Shown here: in pieces, positions 1 to 6,757 of the stretch
Numbering within the stretch: the first letter of the stretch is position 1
Layout: every line of letters begins with the position of its first letter
Origin: Opitutaceae bacterium
GTDB lineage: Bacteria; Verrucomicrobiota; Verrucomicrobiia; Opitutales; Opitutaceae
Direction of reading: 5' to 3'
DNA: 8,969 nucleotides
Assembly: GCA_009919985.1 (NCBI GenBank)
Contig: RGAX01000109.1
Location: 1-8,969, forward strand
Notes under the pieces: model-generated
Seen by the model: the letters and a program-made list of their open reading frames with translations, nothing else
Databases searched by the model: none
Told to the model about the DNA's origin: nothing
Program-made: the position numbers and the translations under genes

Positions 1-328
1 AATTTGGCGCACGCAAGATGGCAATTGGTTCATCATTGACGAAGTCATCGGCAAGCATGAATTGATCACCTATGCCATCGCCATTCGACAAGACGGATCG
101 GTCAAAGGCGTCGAGATATTGGAATACGTAGAGTCGTATGGCTACGAAGTTGCAGATACAACATGGCGCCAACAGTTTGTAGGCAAGCGTGCCAGCGACC
201 CTCTTAAATTGGGAAACGACATCCAGAATATTTCAGGCGCCACCTTGTCCTCCAAACACATCACAGATGGCGTCAAGAGAATATTGACTTTGTATCAAGC
301 GGCCCTTGCAGGACACTCCAGCAAATGA
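1..328 (+). CDS. FMN-binding domain protein, C-terminal part (5' end outside window)
   Basis: The reading frame is open from base 2 and ends at TGA 326-328, giving about 108 residues of a longer protein. The C-terminal segment NISGATLSSKHITDG carries the S-G-A-T motif of FMN-binding domains (RnfG/NqrC type). In that family ApbE links FMN through a phosphoester to the last Thr, here the codon at 242-244. The usual Asp three residues before the Ser is Gln here. Such proteins act outside the cytoplasmic membrane as electron carriers; the signal or anchor would lie upstream of the window. The stop overlaps the next ATG (ATGA, 325-328), and that next gene begins like apbE, the enzyme expected to flavinylate this protein. 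Domain call fairly sure; electron partner unknown. Confidence 0.75.
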   Translation, partial: IWRTQDGNWFIIDEVIGKHELITYAIAIRQDGSVKGVEILEYVESYGYEVADTTWRQQFVGKRASDPLKLGNDIQNISGATLSSKHITDGVKRILTLYQAALAGHSSK

Positions 329-366
329 TTCGATGCCAACCTGCTCTCGGCACCTTTGTTGAAATA
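325..366 (+). pseudogene. apbE: apbE 5' fragment (first ~14 codons of a flavin transferase)
   Basis: The first 14 residues, MIRCQPALGTFVEI, match the well-known opening of ApbE-family FMN transferases (R-x-x-P-x-L-G-T-F-V-E-I). The start overlaps the stop of the FMN-binding gene by four bases, the coupling expected for a flavoprotein and its flavinylating enzyme. From about residue 15 the same frame reads as a TonB-receptor plug domain, so the FAD-binding and Mg-binding parts of ApbE are absent. What is seen is the short match and the overlap. That it is a true apbE remnant is inferred, because 14 residues is a small sample. Confidence 0.5.
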
Positions 367-2052
367 TTCACCGCGGCTGAGCTCGCGCGTCGCCAACAAA
401 CTGCGCTCAAAGAGGCTCTCGGTAACGCTAGCGGTACGCCCCTGTTCGCTTCGGGCGCCAACGGCGCGCTCGGGTCCCTCTTTATGCGCGGCGCCAACTC
501 CAATCAGACGCTCTTCCTCGTCGACGGCATCCGCCTCAACGACCCCAACACCGATTACCAAGTGTTCCTCGGCGGCGCCTGTTTGAGTGCCTGCGACAGC
601 CTCGAAATCGCTCACGGCCCGCAAAGCACGCTCTACGGCGGCGAAGCCATCGGCGGCGTCATCTCTCTGCGCGCCCAACGCGGCACCGGCGCCCCGAGTG
701 CGCGCGTGGGTGTGGAGGCTGGCAGCTTCGGCACGACCCAAGGCGCGGTCTCCGCTCAAGGCACACGCGGCGCCAACAGCTACGCCTTCGCCACCGCGGG
801 CGGACGCACCGACAACGCCCGCGCGAACAACGCCTTTGATTCCGCCACCACGACGCTCCGTCTCGATCGTATCCTCAACGACCACACGTCCATCGGCGCC
901 ACCGCGCGTTGGTTTCACGGTGTCTATGGCGATCCCGGCGATCGTTACACCAACGACCCCGACAACACCACAAGCGAAGAAAACCTCCTTGTTACGACTT
1001 TCGCCGACTTCAAATGGTCCGACGCTTGGACCGCGCACAGCGTCCTTGGTGGACAAGACCGCCGCTTTGTCGCCGAGAGCCCGCGCGCCGGTCGCGTCAC
1101 TGCGATCACCGTCGTGAAAAATCGCCGCGCCGTTCTCGACTCGCAGACTACCTATACGGGCTTCGAGCGCCACCGCTGGACTGCCGGATTCACCGCCGAA
1201 GCCAACCACACGCGCAACACCGGCTTCGGGGATATTAACAAAAAACAAGCACTCCTTGCGCTCTTCGCGCAGGACGAATTCACCCCGATCGACACCGTGT
1301 TTTTCACTGCCGGTTTTAGAAGCGACGACTTCGACACCTTCGGCCGCGCCACGACCGGCCGCGCCACCGCCGCCTGGCTCGTCGCACCCCGCGCGCTCAA
1401 ACTCCGCGCTAGCTTAGGCACGGCGTTTCGCTCCCCGAGTTTTTTGGATCTGTACGGCCAGAGCGCGTTCTACGTCGGTAACCCCAACTTGCGGCCCGAA
1501 CGTGCGCGCGGTTGGGATAGCGGCGTCGATTATTATTTGCCCAATAAAAACGGCACCCTGAGCGCGACCTGGTTTGAGACCGATTTCACCGACCTAATCG
1601 CCAGCACGGCAAATTTTCGCAGCGTGGAAAATATCCAGCGCGCCCGCACGCGTGGTGCCGAATTGACCGCGCGCACGACGTTGCCCGCCGACATCGAAAT
1701 CCGCGCGAGTTTCACGTACCTCGAAGCGCAAAACCTCACCTCAAATACGCGCCTCCTGCGCCGCCCGCGGCAAAGCGGACGCATCGACGCGTGGCATGAT
1801 TTTGGGGCCGGCGTGTCGGGCGGAGCTGGGATGAATTTTGCCGCGAACCGCCGCGATGTGAACGCCAAGACCTACGCGCCAATCGACCAAGAGGATTACA
1901 CGGTTACGCGCCTCTACGTCGCCTGGCAGCTCAATCCACATCTGGCGCTCAAACTCAGATTGGAAAATTTGCTCAACGAAAACTACGAGGAAGTAAACGG
2001 CTACCCCGCGCTCGGCTTCGGTGCCTTCGGCGGTCTAGAGTGGAAATTTTAA
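325..2052 (+). CDS. TonB-dependent outer-membrane receptor, N-terminally truncated and fused to an apbE start
   Basis: The ORF encodes 575 residues. From about residue 15 it is a BtuB-like TonB-dependent receptor. The plug domain shows FTAAELARRQ, then MRGANSNQTLFLVDGIRLND (54-73), then HGPQSTLYGGEAIGGVISL (about 97-115). A long beta-barrel follows, with the usual RLENLLNENYEE near the end and a terminal Phe (WKF) typical of proteins inserted by the BAM complex. There is no signal peptide, no TonB box, and the first roughly 50-60 plug residues are missing; the ApbE-like MIRCQPALGTFVEI stands there instead. Without a signal sequence the product could not reach the outer membrane, so it is probably non-functional despite the long open frame. 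The plug holds two close cysteines (C86, C90). Barrel resemblance suggests a vitamin B12-like or siderophore ligand, but the substrate cannot be read. Confidence 0.8.
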   Translation: MIRCQPALGTFVEIFTAAELARRQQTALKEALGNASGTPLFASGANGALGSLFMRGANSNQTLFLVDGIRLNDPNTDYQVFLGGACLSACDSLEIAHGPQSTLYGGEAIGGVISLRAQRGTGAPSARVGVEAGSFGTTQGAVSAQGTRGANSYAFATAGGRTDNARANNAFDSATTTLRLDRILNDHTSIGATARWFHGVYGDPGDRYTNDPDNTTSEENLLVTTFADFKWSDAWTAHSVLGGQDRRFVAESPRAGRVTAITVVKNRRAVLDSQTTYTGFERHRWTAGFTAEANHTRNTGFGDINKKQALLALFAQDEFTPIDTVFFTAGFRSDDFDTFGRATTGRATAAWLVAPRALKLRASLGTAFRSPSFLDLYGQSAFYVGNPNLRPERARGWDSGVDYYLPNKNGTLSATWFETDFTDLIASTANFRSVENIQRARTRGAELTARTTLPADIEIRASFTYLEAQNLTSNTRLLRRPRQSGRIDAWHDFGAGVSGGAGMNFAANRRDVNAKTYAPIDQEDYTVTRLYVAWQLNPHLALKLRLENLLNENYEEVNGYPALGFGAFGGLEWKF

Positions 2053-2061
2053 TAGAAAAAT

Positions 2062-2099
2062 CAGACCGAGAACATTTAAACGTCACCTCGGTGGGTCTG
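2062..2099. other. weak inverted repeat after the receptor gene
   Basis: CAGACC (2062-2067) can pair with GGTCTG (2094-2099), or alternatively ACCGAG (2065-2070) with CTCGGT (2087-2092). The two pairings compete, the loop is long and AT-rich, and no T-run follows. It may be a weak terminator or chance. The rest of 2053-2158 shows no clear promoter or ribosome binding site for the next gene. Confidence 0.2.
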
Positions 2100-2158
2100 G
2101 GCTTGCGCGGGAATTTAAAACGGGACGCAGTGAACCAAATTTTTAGAATCACTATTTT

Positions 2159-2931
2159 ATGAAATCAGGGGTTAACTTCTTTGTTCTCTATGGCTTCGTC
2201 GGCCTTTTGATGGGTGGCAATTTAGTGGCAGCACCGGTGGGGGCGGCTAAGCGGCTCATCGACCATTACAAGATGGAGAAAATCCCCGTCGAGGGGGCGT
2301 GGTTTCACGTCGCATGTGTACCAATCACAATGCGTACTGTACCTGTTTTAAGCGCTTCGAGTATTTTACGTTTTTCGGCTGCACGATGGCCCCAGGTTTT
2401 GATTACGGCGATTTTGAGGCGGCTTATCGAGATGTGCTCGAATATGATTTTCCTAAATGGAGTGACCTAATCGCTCAACTTACACGCTCGGAACAAGCCA
2501 CGCGGCCGAAGACGGACTCAGTCAAATCCGCGGAGGCGCCAGCGATTCCTGCTGAAGCCGTGGTTTTTGCGCCGGAGAATGTGTCGGCGGTGACGTTGGC
2601 GCCAGGGATGGAATTGCGCGAACTGATTGGTCGCGTCGGTCATACGCGCACGGACCGCGTGAGTGTCGCGCGTTTTGCGCTCCAGCCCGGCAAGAGTACG
2701 GGAGAAAGTTACTGCAAAGTCGGCGAGGAGTTTTTCCTGATTATCGCGGGTCGCGGTACGGCCCTTGTGGCGGGTGAAACGAAGCCCGTACAGATGGGCT
2801 CGGTCGTGGTGCTGCGGCCAGGCGTGCGTCATGCGTTGACCGCTTCGGCTGATTCAGGGTTGGAGTTTTACGCGATCACGGCGCCGGCGTTTAGTCCTGA
2901 CGATTATGTGCCGGTGAAGTCGGGAATCTAA
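2159..2931 (+). pseudogene. DUF985 (cupin_5) + cupin_2 double-cupin protein, central deletion with frame change
   Basis: The frame from ATG 2159 gives a signal-peptide-like start (hydrophobic core, then LVAAPVGA) and the DUF985 opening RLIDHYKMEKIPVEGAWF. It then loses homology at about 2309 and ends at 2470. In another frame, from about 2353, the DUF985 closing part appears (FFGCTMAPGFDYGDFEAAYR, then DLIAQLTR). It runs on through a Thr/Lys/Ala linker into a complete second cupin (roughly 2600-2900) with GKSTGESYCKVGEEFFLIIA, GRGTALV and PGVRHALTA, and stops at 2931. About 100 residues of the first cupin, including its metal-site region, are absent. Roughly 45 bases that match neither part fill the joint. 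The second cupin could still be made from ATG 2299 but would not be exported. Cupins bind small ligands or metals; this one lies 47 bases before dgcA and may share its transcript. Confidence 0.65.
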
Positions 2932-2978
2932 GCGACGAAGAAAGGATTGTCGCGGCGACTAGTTTCCGTGCTGATATC

Positions 2979-4040
2979 ATGTCGTCTCCGATCATGTCTG
3001 TTGTCTCTTTCAGTTTTCACACCTGCAAAAAACGCGTTCCACTCACGATTAGTCGTGGGACATCTACGCACACGACTGTGGGTTGGCTTAGGTGGGCGGA
3101 GCATGGCGTGGAAGGTTGGGGTGAGGCGGTGCCTTTCGCGATCGACGAACATCCTCAGACCGTCGAGGTGCTCACGACGGCTGTAGAGACACACCGCGAT
3201 TGGCTGGAGCAAGCGTCGGCTTGGGAGCGGATCGAGATCGACCGTCGGTTGCGCGTGGCCGGTGCGCCCTCGGGGTTGATCGCGGCGGTGAATTTGGCGC
3301 TTTATGATTGGCTCGGTAAACGTCTCGGGCAGCCAGTGTGGCGTTTGCTCGGATTGCCGGCGCTCGACGGACCTTTGACCTCGGTGACGGTCGGCATCGC
3401 GGCGCCCGAGGCGGCGGCGCAACGCGTTCGCTTGTGGTTGGCCTCGGGTGATGTCCGCGCATTCAAAGTGAAACTCGGCTCGAAGGCCGGCGCACAGGCG
3501 GATCGCGCGATGTTTTCGGCAGTGCTCGCGGCGATTCCGGCCGGGATGCGCGTGAGCGTAGATGCCAACGGCGGCTGGTCGCTGGTGACGGCTATTGAGA
3601 TGGCGGCGTGGCTAGCGGATCGTGGTGTCGATCATCTCGAGCAGCCTTTACCGCGGGGACAGGAGAAAGATTTGGCGGCTCTGCGATCTACGATGAAAAT
3701 ACCGTTAATCGTCGACGAAAGTTGCCGCACCGCAGAGGAACTCGTGCGCATCGCGGGCAGTATTGATGGTATTAACATCAAGCTTATGAAGTGCGGCGGA
3801 CTGGATGGTGCGTTGCAGCTCGTGCACACGGCGCGAGCTCATGGGCTGAAGATTTTAGTCGGTTGTTATGGCAACAGCGCTCTCGCCAACACGGCGGCTG
3901 CGCAACTTGGCGGGCTTGTGGATTACCTCGATCTCGACAGTCATCTCAATCTCGAGGATGACGTTTTCCAAGGCGCTACGCTGATCGCCGGTCGGCTGTG
4001 CCTTTCGTCTCAATCCGGCTTTGGAGTTTCCCATGTCTAA
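2979..4040 (+). CDS. dgcA: enolase-superfamily dipeptide epimerase / N-acetyl-D-glutamate racemase (DgcA type)
   Basis: A 353-residue, apparently complete member of the muconate-lactonizing subgroup of the enolase superfamily. The N-terminal capping domain includes PLTISRGTSTHTTVGW (21-36) and WGEAVPF. The barrel carries the catalytic pair K163-x-K165 (FKVKLG), Mg ligands D195 (VDAN), E221 (HLEQPL) and D246 (VDES), and the opposite base K268 (INIKLMK). A D318-x-D320 motif near the end is typical of dipeptide epimerases, where it binds the substrate amino group. The family racemises the alpha carbon of an L/D-glutamyl residue in dipeptides or N-acetylglutamate. Start at 2979 or at the in-frame ATG 2994; neither has a clear ribosome site. 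It overlaps dgcN by 8 bases, so the pair is probably coupled. Substrate choice (dipeptide versus N-acetyl-glutamate) rests on that neighbour. Confidence 0.85.
   Translation: MSSPIMSVVSFSFHTCKKRVPLTISRGTSTHTTVGWLRWAEHGVEGWGEAVPFAIDEHPQTVEVLTTAVETHRDWLEQASAWERIEIDRRLRVAGAPSGLIAAVNLALYDWLGKRLGQPVWRLLGLPALDGPLTSVTVGIAAPEAAAQRVRLWLASGDVRAFKVKLGSKAGAQADRAMFSAVLAAIPAGMRVSVDANGGWSLVTAIEMAAWLADRGVDHLEQPLPRGQEKDLAALRSTMKIPLIVDESCRTAEELVRIAGSIDGINIKLMKCGGLDGALQLVHTARAHGLKILVGCYGNSALANTAAAQLGGLVDYLDLDSHLNLEDDVFQGATLIAGRLCLSSQSGFGVSHV
4023..4026 (+). promoter_or_regulatory. ribosome binding site deciding the dgcN start
   Basis: GGAG lies six bases before ATG 4033, inside the end of dgcA. This favours ATG 4033 over the in-frame TTG at 4021 as the start of the DUF1611 gene. 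Confidence 0.6.
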
Positions 4041-5103
4041 TCCTACGGCTGAAATCGTGAGCCAGCCGCAGCGGCTGGCGATTTTGCAACACGGAGGTTT
4101 CTCCACGCGACACGGCAAGACCGGCCTGTCGTTGCTGCGTTATCGCGGCGCTGAAGTCGTCGCGGTGATCGACCGCGAGACGGCGGGGCGCTCGTTGCGC
4201 GAAGTCAGCAAAATGCCGGATGTGCCGGATATTCGCGTCGTCGCGAGCGCGGAAGAAGCGCTCGCGAGTAAACCCACGGCGCTCGCCATCGGCATCTCGC
4301 CAAGCGGCGGCATCGTACGCGAGGAATGGTGGACGGATTTGCGTAAGGCGATCCGCGGCGGTGTTTCACTGTGGAACGGTTGTCACACCCCGCTCTTGTC
4401 GGACCCTGAGATCGCGGCGGCGGTGCGACCGGGCGTTTATGTTTGGGACATGCGGCGCGAGCCTGCGGGATTAAAACCCGGATCGGCGGCGGCACGTAAG
4501 CTGCCCTGCAAACGCGTGCTCTTTGTCGGTACCGATATGAACATCGGCAAAATGACCGCGGCCTTGGAGTTTGACCGCGAGGCGCGGGCGCGCGGCGTGA
4601 AGTCGGCGTTCATCGGCACGGGTCAAACCGGTATGATGATTTGCGGCTCAGGCATGTGTCTGGATGCCGTGCGCGTGGATTACGCGAGTGGCGCGGTCGA
4701 AGCGGAATTGATGCGCCACGGTCCGACGAACGACGTACTCTGGGTCGAAGGCCAAGGCTCGATGCTGAACCCTGCCTCGACGGCAACGTTACCCTTGTTG
4801 CGCGGCACGCAGCCGACGCACCTTGTGCTCGTCCACAAAGCTGGGATGAAACATCTCCACGCGTTTCCCGACATCACGATCCCGCCGTTGCAGGCTGTAG
4901 TGGAATTTTATGAACGCGTGGCGACGGCCGCCGGGGCTTTGCCACCCGCGCGCGTGATGGGCATCGCGCTCAACACCTGGGGCCTCGATGACGCCACCGC
5001 GCGAGCGGAGATCGCCGCGACGGCGGCGGCGACGGGATTGCCGACGACCGATGCTGTGCGCTACGGAACGAAGGCGATACTCGACGCGATTCTCGCGGAT
5101 TAA
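4033..5103 (+). CDS. dgcN: DUF1611 P-loop protein, DgcN-type N-acetyltransferase
   Basis: A 356-residue protein with the two-domain DUF1611 layout. An N-terminal Rossmann-like part (LAILQHGG near 15-22, RGAEVVAVIDRETAG) is followed by a P-loop domain starting at VGTDMNIGKMT (165-175; G172-K173-M-T is the Walker A). Other family blocks are FIGTGQTGMMICGSGM, VDYASGAVEAELM, and WVEGQGSMLNPAS. DUF1611 proteins paired with an enolase-superfamily racemase have been named DgcN. In that scheme DgcN acetylates D-glutamate and DgcA racemises the product to N-acetyl-L-glutamate, which feeds arginine or glutamate metabolism. The start at 4033 overlaps the dgcA stop (ATGTCTAA) and has a good GGAG. Family assignment is firm; the acetyltransferase role is carried over from named homologues. 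No lesion is visible. Confidence 0.83.
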   Translation: MSNPTAEIVSQPQRLAILQHGGFSTRHGKTGLSLLRYRGAEVVAVIDRETAGRSLREVSKMPDVPDIRVVASAEEALASKPTALAIGISPSGGIVREEWWTDLRKAIRGGVSLWNGCHTPLLSDPEIAAAVRPGVYVWDMRREPAGLKPGSAAARKLPCKRVLFVGTDMNIGKMTAALEFDREARARGVKSAFIGTGQTGMMICGSGMCLDAVRVDYASGAVEAELMRHGPTNDVLWVEGQGSMLNPASTATLPLLRGTQPTHLVLVHKAGMKHLHAFPDITIPPLQAVVEFYERVATAAGALPPARVMGIALNTWGLDDATARAEIAATAAATGLPTTDAVRYGTKAILDAILAD

Positions 5104-5118
5104 ACGTGAGCTTTGCAA

Positions 5119-5152
5119 TGGGTTAAGTGCCTTGGAACCAAGCCTTGACCCA
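5119..5152 (+). terminator. imperfect two-part hairpin after dgcN
   Basis: TGGGTTAAG (5119-5127) pairs with CTTGACCCA (5144-5152) with one G-U pair. Inside it CTTGG (5131-5135) faces CCAAG (5138-5142). It begins 15 bases after the dgcN stop. No T-run follows, so it may be an RNA 3' stabiliser or a weak terminator. Confidence 0.4.
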
Positions 5153-5187
5153 CGCCGTGATGTGAACGCCGCGCGGATAAAAACAGA

Positions 5188-5214
5188 AAGCCCTCCCGAT
5201 CAGAGGGAGGGCTT
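5188..5214 (-). terminator. strong Rho-independent terminator of the tRNA locus
   Basis: AAGCCCTCCC (5188-5197) and GGGAGGGCTT (5205-5214) form a perfect 10-bp stem with a 7-base loop. Read on the minus strand it is followed by a T-rich tail (TCTGTTTTTA). It lies 6 bases beyond the CCA end of the minus-strand tRNA fragment, so it is most likely the terminator of the original tRNA gene. It may also stop transcripts arriving from dgcN on the plus strand, where the following bases (ATAAATT) are a poorer tail. Confidence 0.75.
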
Positions 5215-5220
5215 ATAAAT

Positions 5221-5264
5221 TGGGCGCAGGGGCTGGATTTGAACCAGCGACCTTCATGTTATGA
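5221..5264 (-). tRNA. tRNA with CAU anticodon, 3' half only (candidate integration site)
   Basis: On the minus strand the bases give the 3' half of a tRNA: T33 at 5264, anticodon CAT (5261-5263), 3' anticodon stem CATGA, variable loop AGGTC, T stem GCTGG, loop TTCAAAT, closing CCAGC, acceptor strand CCCTGCG, then C and CCA (5221-5223). The bases before T33 (TTAGAA) cannot pair with CATGA, and no D arm or matching acceptor strand (CGCAGGG) is found upstream. The gene is therefore truncated at the anticodon loop, and AT-rich DNA begins exactly there. The acceptor and AGGTC-GCTGG pattern recall initiator or elongator Met tRNA; position 73 would be C, which is unusual for Met. Tyrosine integrases commonly use this half of a tRNA as attB. 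Confidence 0.7.
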
Positions 5265-5429
5265 TTCTAATTTATATTCTGCAATAACTTAAGTTCACTC
5301 TCAGCGGTATCGACAGGATGTGTGTGGTGCTGATCTCGTCTCGACCAAGGAAAGCATGGCTCTCGATACAATAGAAAAGCAGAATGATGTGCTTAAATTA
5401 TTTTAAATTATATACTTAAGACTAGGCAT
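5265..5429. other. AT-rich gap between tRNA fragment and IS
   Basis: This stretch is clearly richer in A+T than either side and has no open frame longer than a few tens of codons. It contains two ACTTAAG words (about 5287 and 5414) and AT-only runs. It lies on the foreign side of the tRNA fragment. No integrase remnant could be recognised. Confidence 0.4.
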
Positions 5430-5444
5430 CACTAGTGTCCGGAA
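5430..5444 (+). repeat. IS terminal inverted repeat, transposase 3' side
   Basis: CACTAGTGTCCGGAA; matches the opposite end at 13 of 15 positions in inverted orientation. The invariant part is TGTCCGGAA. The exact outer tip is uncertain by a few bases. Confidence 0.6.
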
Positions 5445-5454
5445 TTAAAGTGCT

Positions 5455-6621
5455 TTAGAATAGTGAGTTAGAATCATCCAACGTAATTTCTGTGGTGAGC
5501 GAGTCCCGCTCAAACCGTGCAAATAGCTCTGGGATAGGGACTTTCTCGAAAGGCGTGACGGAAATAACTTGAAGGATTTCATGCAGACTGGGTTTCAGTT
5601 TGAGGGTCTTTTTCAAGATGGCGACGAGCAGGTAAGTGCTGAGCGCAGTCCAAATTTGGATACGCACCGCGTTCTCGGTGGTGCCGACGAAGGAGCGAAT
5701 CCTGAGATGTCCCTTGATCCATTTGAAAAACAGTTCGATCTGCCAGCGTGCGCGATAAACCTCGCACACTTGAATGGCGGACAGGCCAAAGTGATTGGTG
5801 AGGAAAACGAGCGAGCGAGAATGCTCGGCGTCGTAATAACGGACGCGACGCAGGGACTGGGAATAGTCTTGCTTGGAATAAAAGCCGCGGAGTCGAATCG
5901 TCTGATCGCACCGCAGACCGGAAGAAGGGTCGACCGGACGGCTTTCGACCACGTAAAACTTCAAGTTGGTTTTGCCGCGGATCACAAAGAATGCGCCCAT
6001 TTGATTGAAACGTCCTAACCGAGCGAAATCCAGATAACCTCGGTCCATCACATAGATCGCTCCGGCCTCGAGCGGCAGCTCGTCCAAGATGTTGACCTCG
6101 TGAACTGCGCCCTCTGTCAGAGTGACAAATATGGGGATGGAGCCGCGCAGATCCAAGAGCGTATGTAATTTGATCGCCGCCTTCGCGGAGCGAAAATGAG
6201 CCCAAGGGAAAAGACTCAGACACAGATCGATTACCGTCGCATCCAGAGCGTATACAGTTTGATCCAGCTCGAGAGCGAACGGCTCTGCGGCGTAAAGTTT
6301 GCGGGCTCGCTTGATCAAGGTTTGAGCCCAGTCCGCGTAGATGCGCCAGTCTCTGCGCTCGTTGGCATCCGATAAGGTGCTGCGAACCACCCGTCCCCGG
6401 AATCCCATTTGATAAAGCAGCGAGCGGCGCGCACTGAGCGAGGCTTCCAAATCTCGCAGACTCTCTCTGGCCGTCAGTTGGGCAAAAGCCATCGCCAGCC
6501 ACTGATCGTAGCAAGTGAAGGATTTTATGCAGGCATCGCCACGGTAGCGTTCGACGCAGCGATGAAACGTCTCGTGGTGACCAAGCGAAAGCACCTGAGA
6601 GAATACGGTGGGGGTGGCCAT
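5455..6621 (-). CDS. IS4-family DDE transposase with DUF4372 N-terminal domain
   Basis: 388 residues if started at ATG 6621, which opens MATPTVFSQVLSL as family members do. An upstream GTG at 6684 would add 21 unrelated residues. The DUF4372 part carries DQWLAMAFAQLTARESLRDL (39-58) and STLSDANERRDWRIY. The catalytic core carries D127 (ALDATVIDL), D193 (VMDRGYLDF) and E296 within the IS4 signature Y-2-R-3-E-6-K (Y289, R292, E296, K303 in YRARWQIELFFKWIK). It cuts and pastes the element by DDE chemistry. All catalytic residues are present and no frameshift was seen, so the gene looks functional. A long overlapping minus-strand frame through the same DNA is a shadow. Confidence 0.9.
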   Translation of the reverse strand: MATPTVFSQVLSLGHHETFHRCVERYRGDACIKSFTCYDQWLAMAFAQLTARESLRDLEASLSARRSLLYQMGFRGRVVRSTLSDANERRDWRIYADWAQTLIKRARKLYAAEPFALELDQTVYALDATVIDLCLSLFPWAHFRSAKAAIKLHTLLDLRGSIPIFVTLTEGAVHEVNILDELPLEAGAIYVMDRGYLDFARLGRFNQMGAFFVIRGKTNLKFYVVESRPVDPSSGLRCDQTIRLRGFYSKQDYSQSLRRVRYYDAEHSRSLVFLTNHFGLSAIQVCEVYRARWQIELFFKWIKGHLRIRSFVGTTENAVRIQIWTALSTYLLVAILKKTLKLKPSLHEILQVISVTPFEKVPIPELFARFERDSLTTEITLDDSNSLF

Positions 6622-6742
6622 GCCCGGAGAAGATCTGGGACACCTTGGCTCGAAAAGCCCGCGCGTACTCAAAATGGAGCACACCCAAAAATATCTGTAA
6701 AAACCTCTTCAAATGAGTTTTATAAAATCAAATTAACCCGTG

Positions 6743-6757
6743 TTCCGGACAGCAGTG
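6743..6757 (-). repeat. IS terminal inverted repeat, transposase 5' side
   Basis: On the minus strand CACTGCTGTCCGGAA, partner of 5430-5444. It marks the upstream end of the element before the transposase promoter region. Confidence 0.6.

Larger units (their letters stand above)
5430..6757 (-). mobile_element. IS4-family insertion sequence, about 1.33 kb
   Basis: One transposase gene is bounded by imperfect inverted repeats: CACTAGTGTCCGGAA at 5430-5444 and, read on the minus strand, CACTGCTGTCCGGAA at 6757-6743 (13 of 15 identical). The left repeat ends 11 bases from the transposase stop, and the right repeat lies about 120 bases before its start. No convincing target duplication abuts the two ends. 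A 12-base AT-only word, AATTATTTTAAA, occurs on both sides (5396-5407 and 6765-6776) but is placed asymmetrically. The element looks intact and may be active. Confidence 0.7.

Noticed and set aside
295..1248. 317-codon open frame on the minus strand
   Set aside because: It lies fully opposite the receptor gene, has a Gly/Val/Ala-rich shadow composition and no recognisable motif.
2062..2099. Rho-independent terminator after the receptor gene
   Set aside because: Only short competing stems with a long loop and no T-run; kept as a weak inverted repeat.
4021..4032. TTG as the start of the DUF1611 gene
   Set aside because: ATG 4033 has GGAG six bases upstream and lines up with the family N-terminus.
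5221..5330. A complete tRNA gene
   Set aside because: No D arm, no 5' anticodon strand and no CGCAGGG acceptor partner were found within the needed distance on the minus strand.
5579..6712. 377-codon minus-strand frame overlapping the transposase
   Set aside because: It is an alternate frame of the same DNA. The overlapping frame ending at 5455 has all the DDE and DUF4372 motifs.
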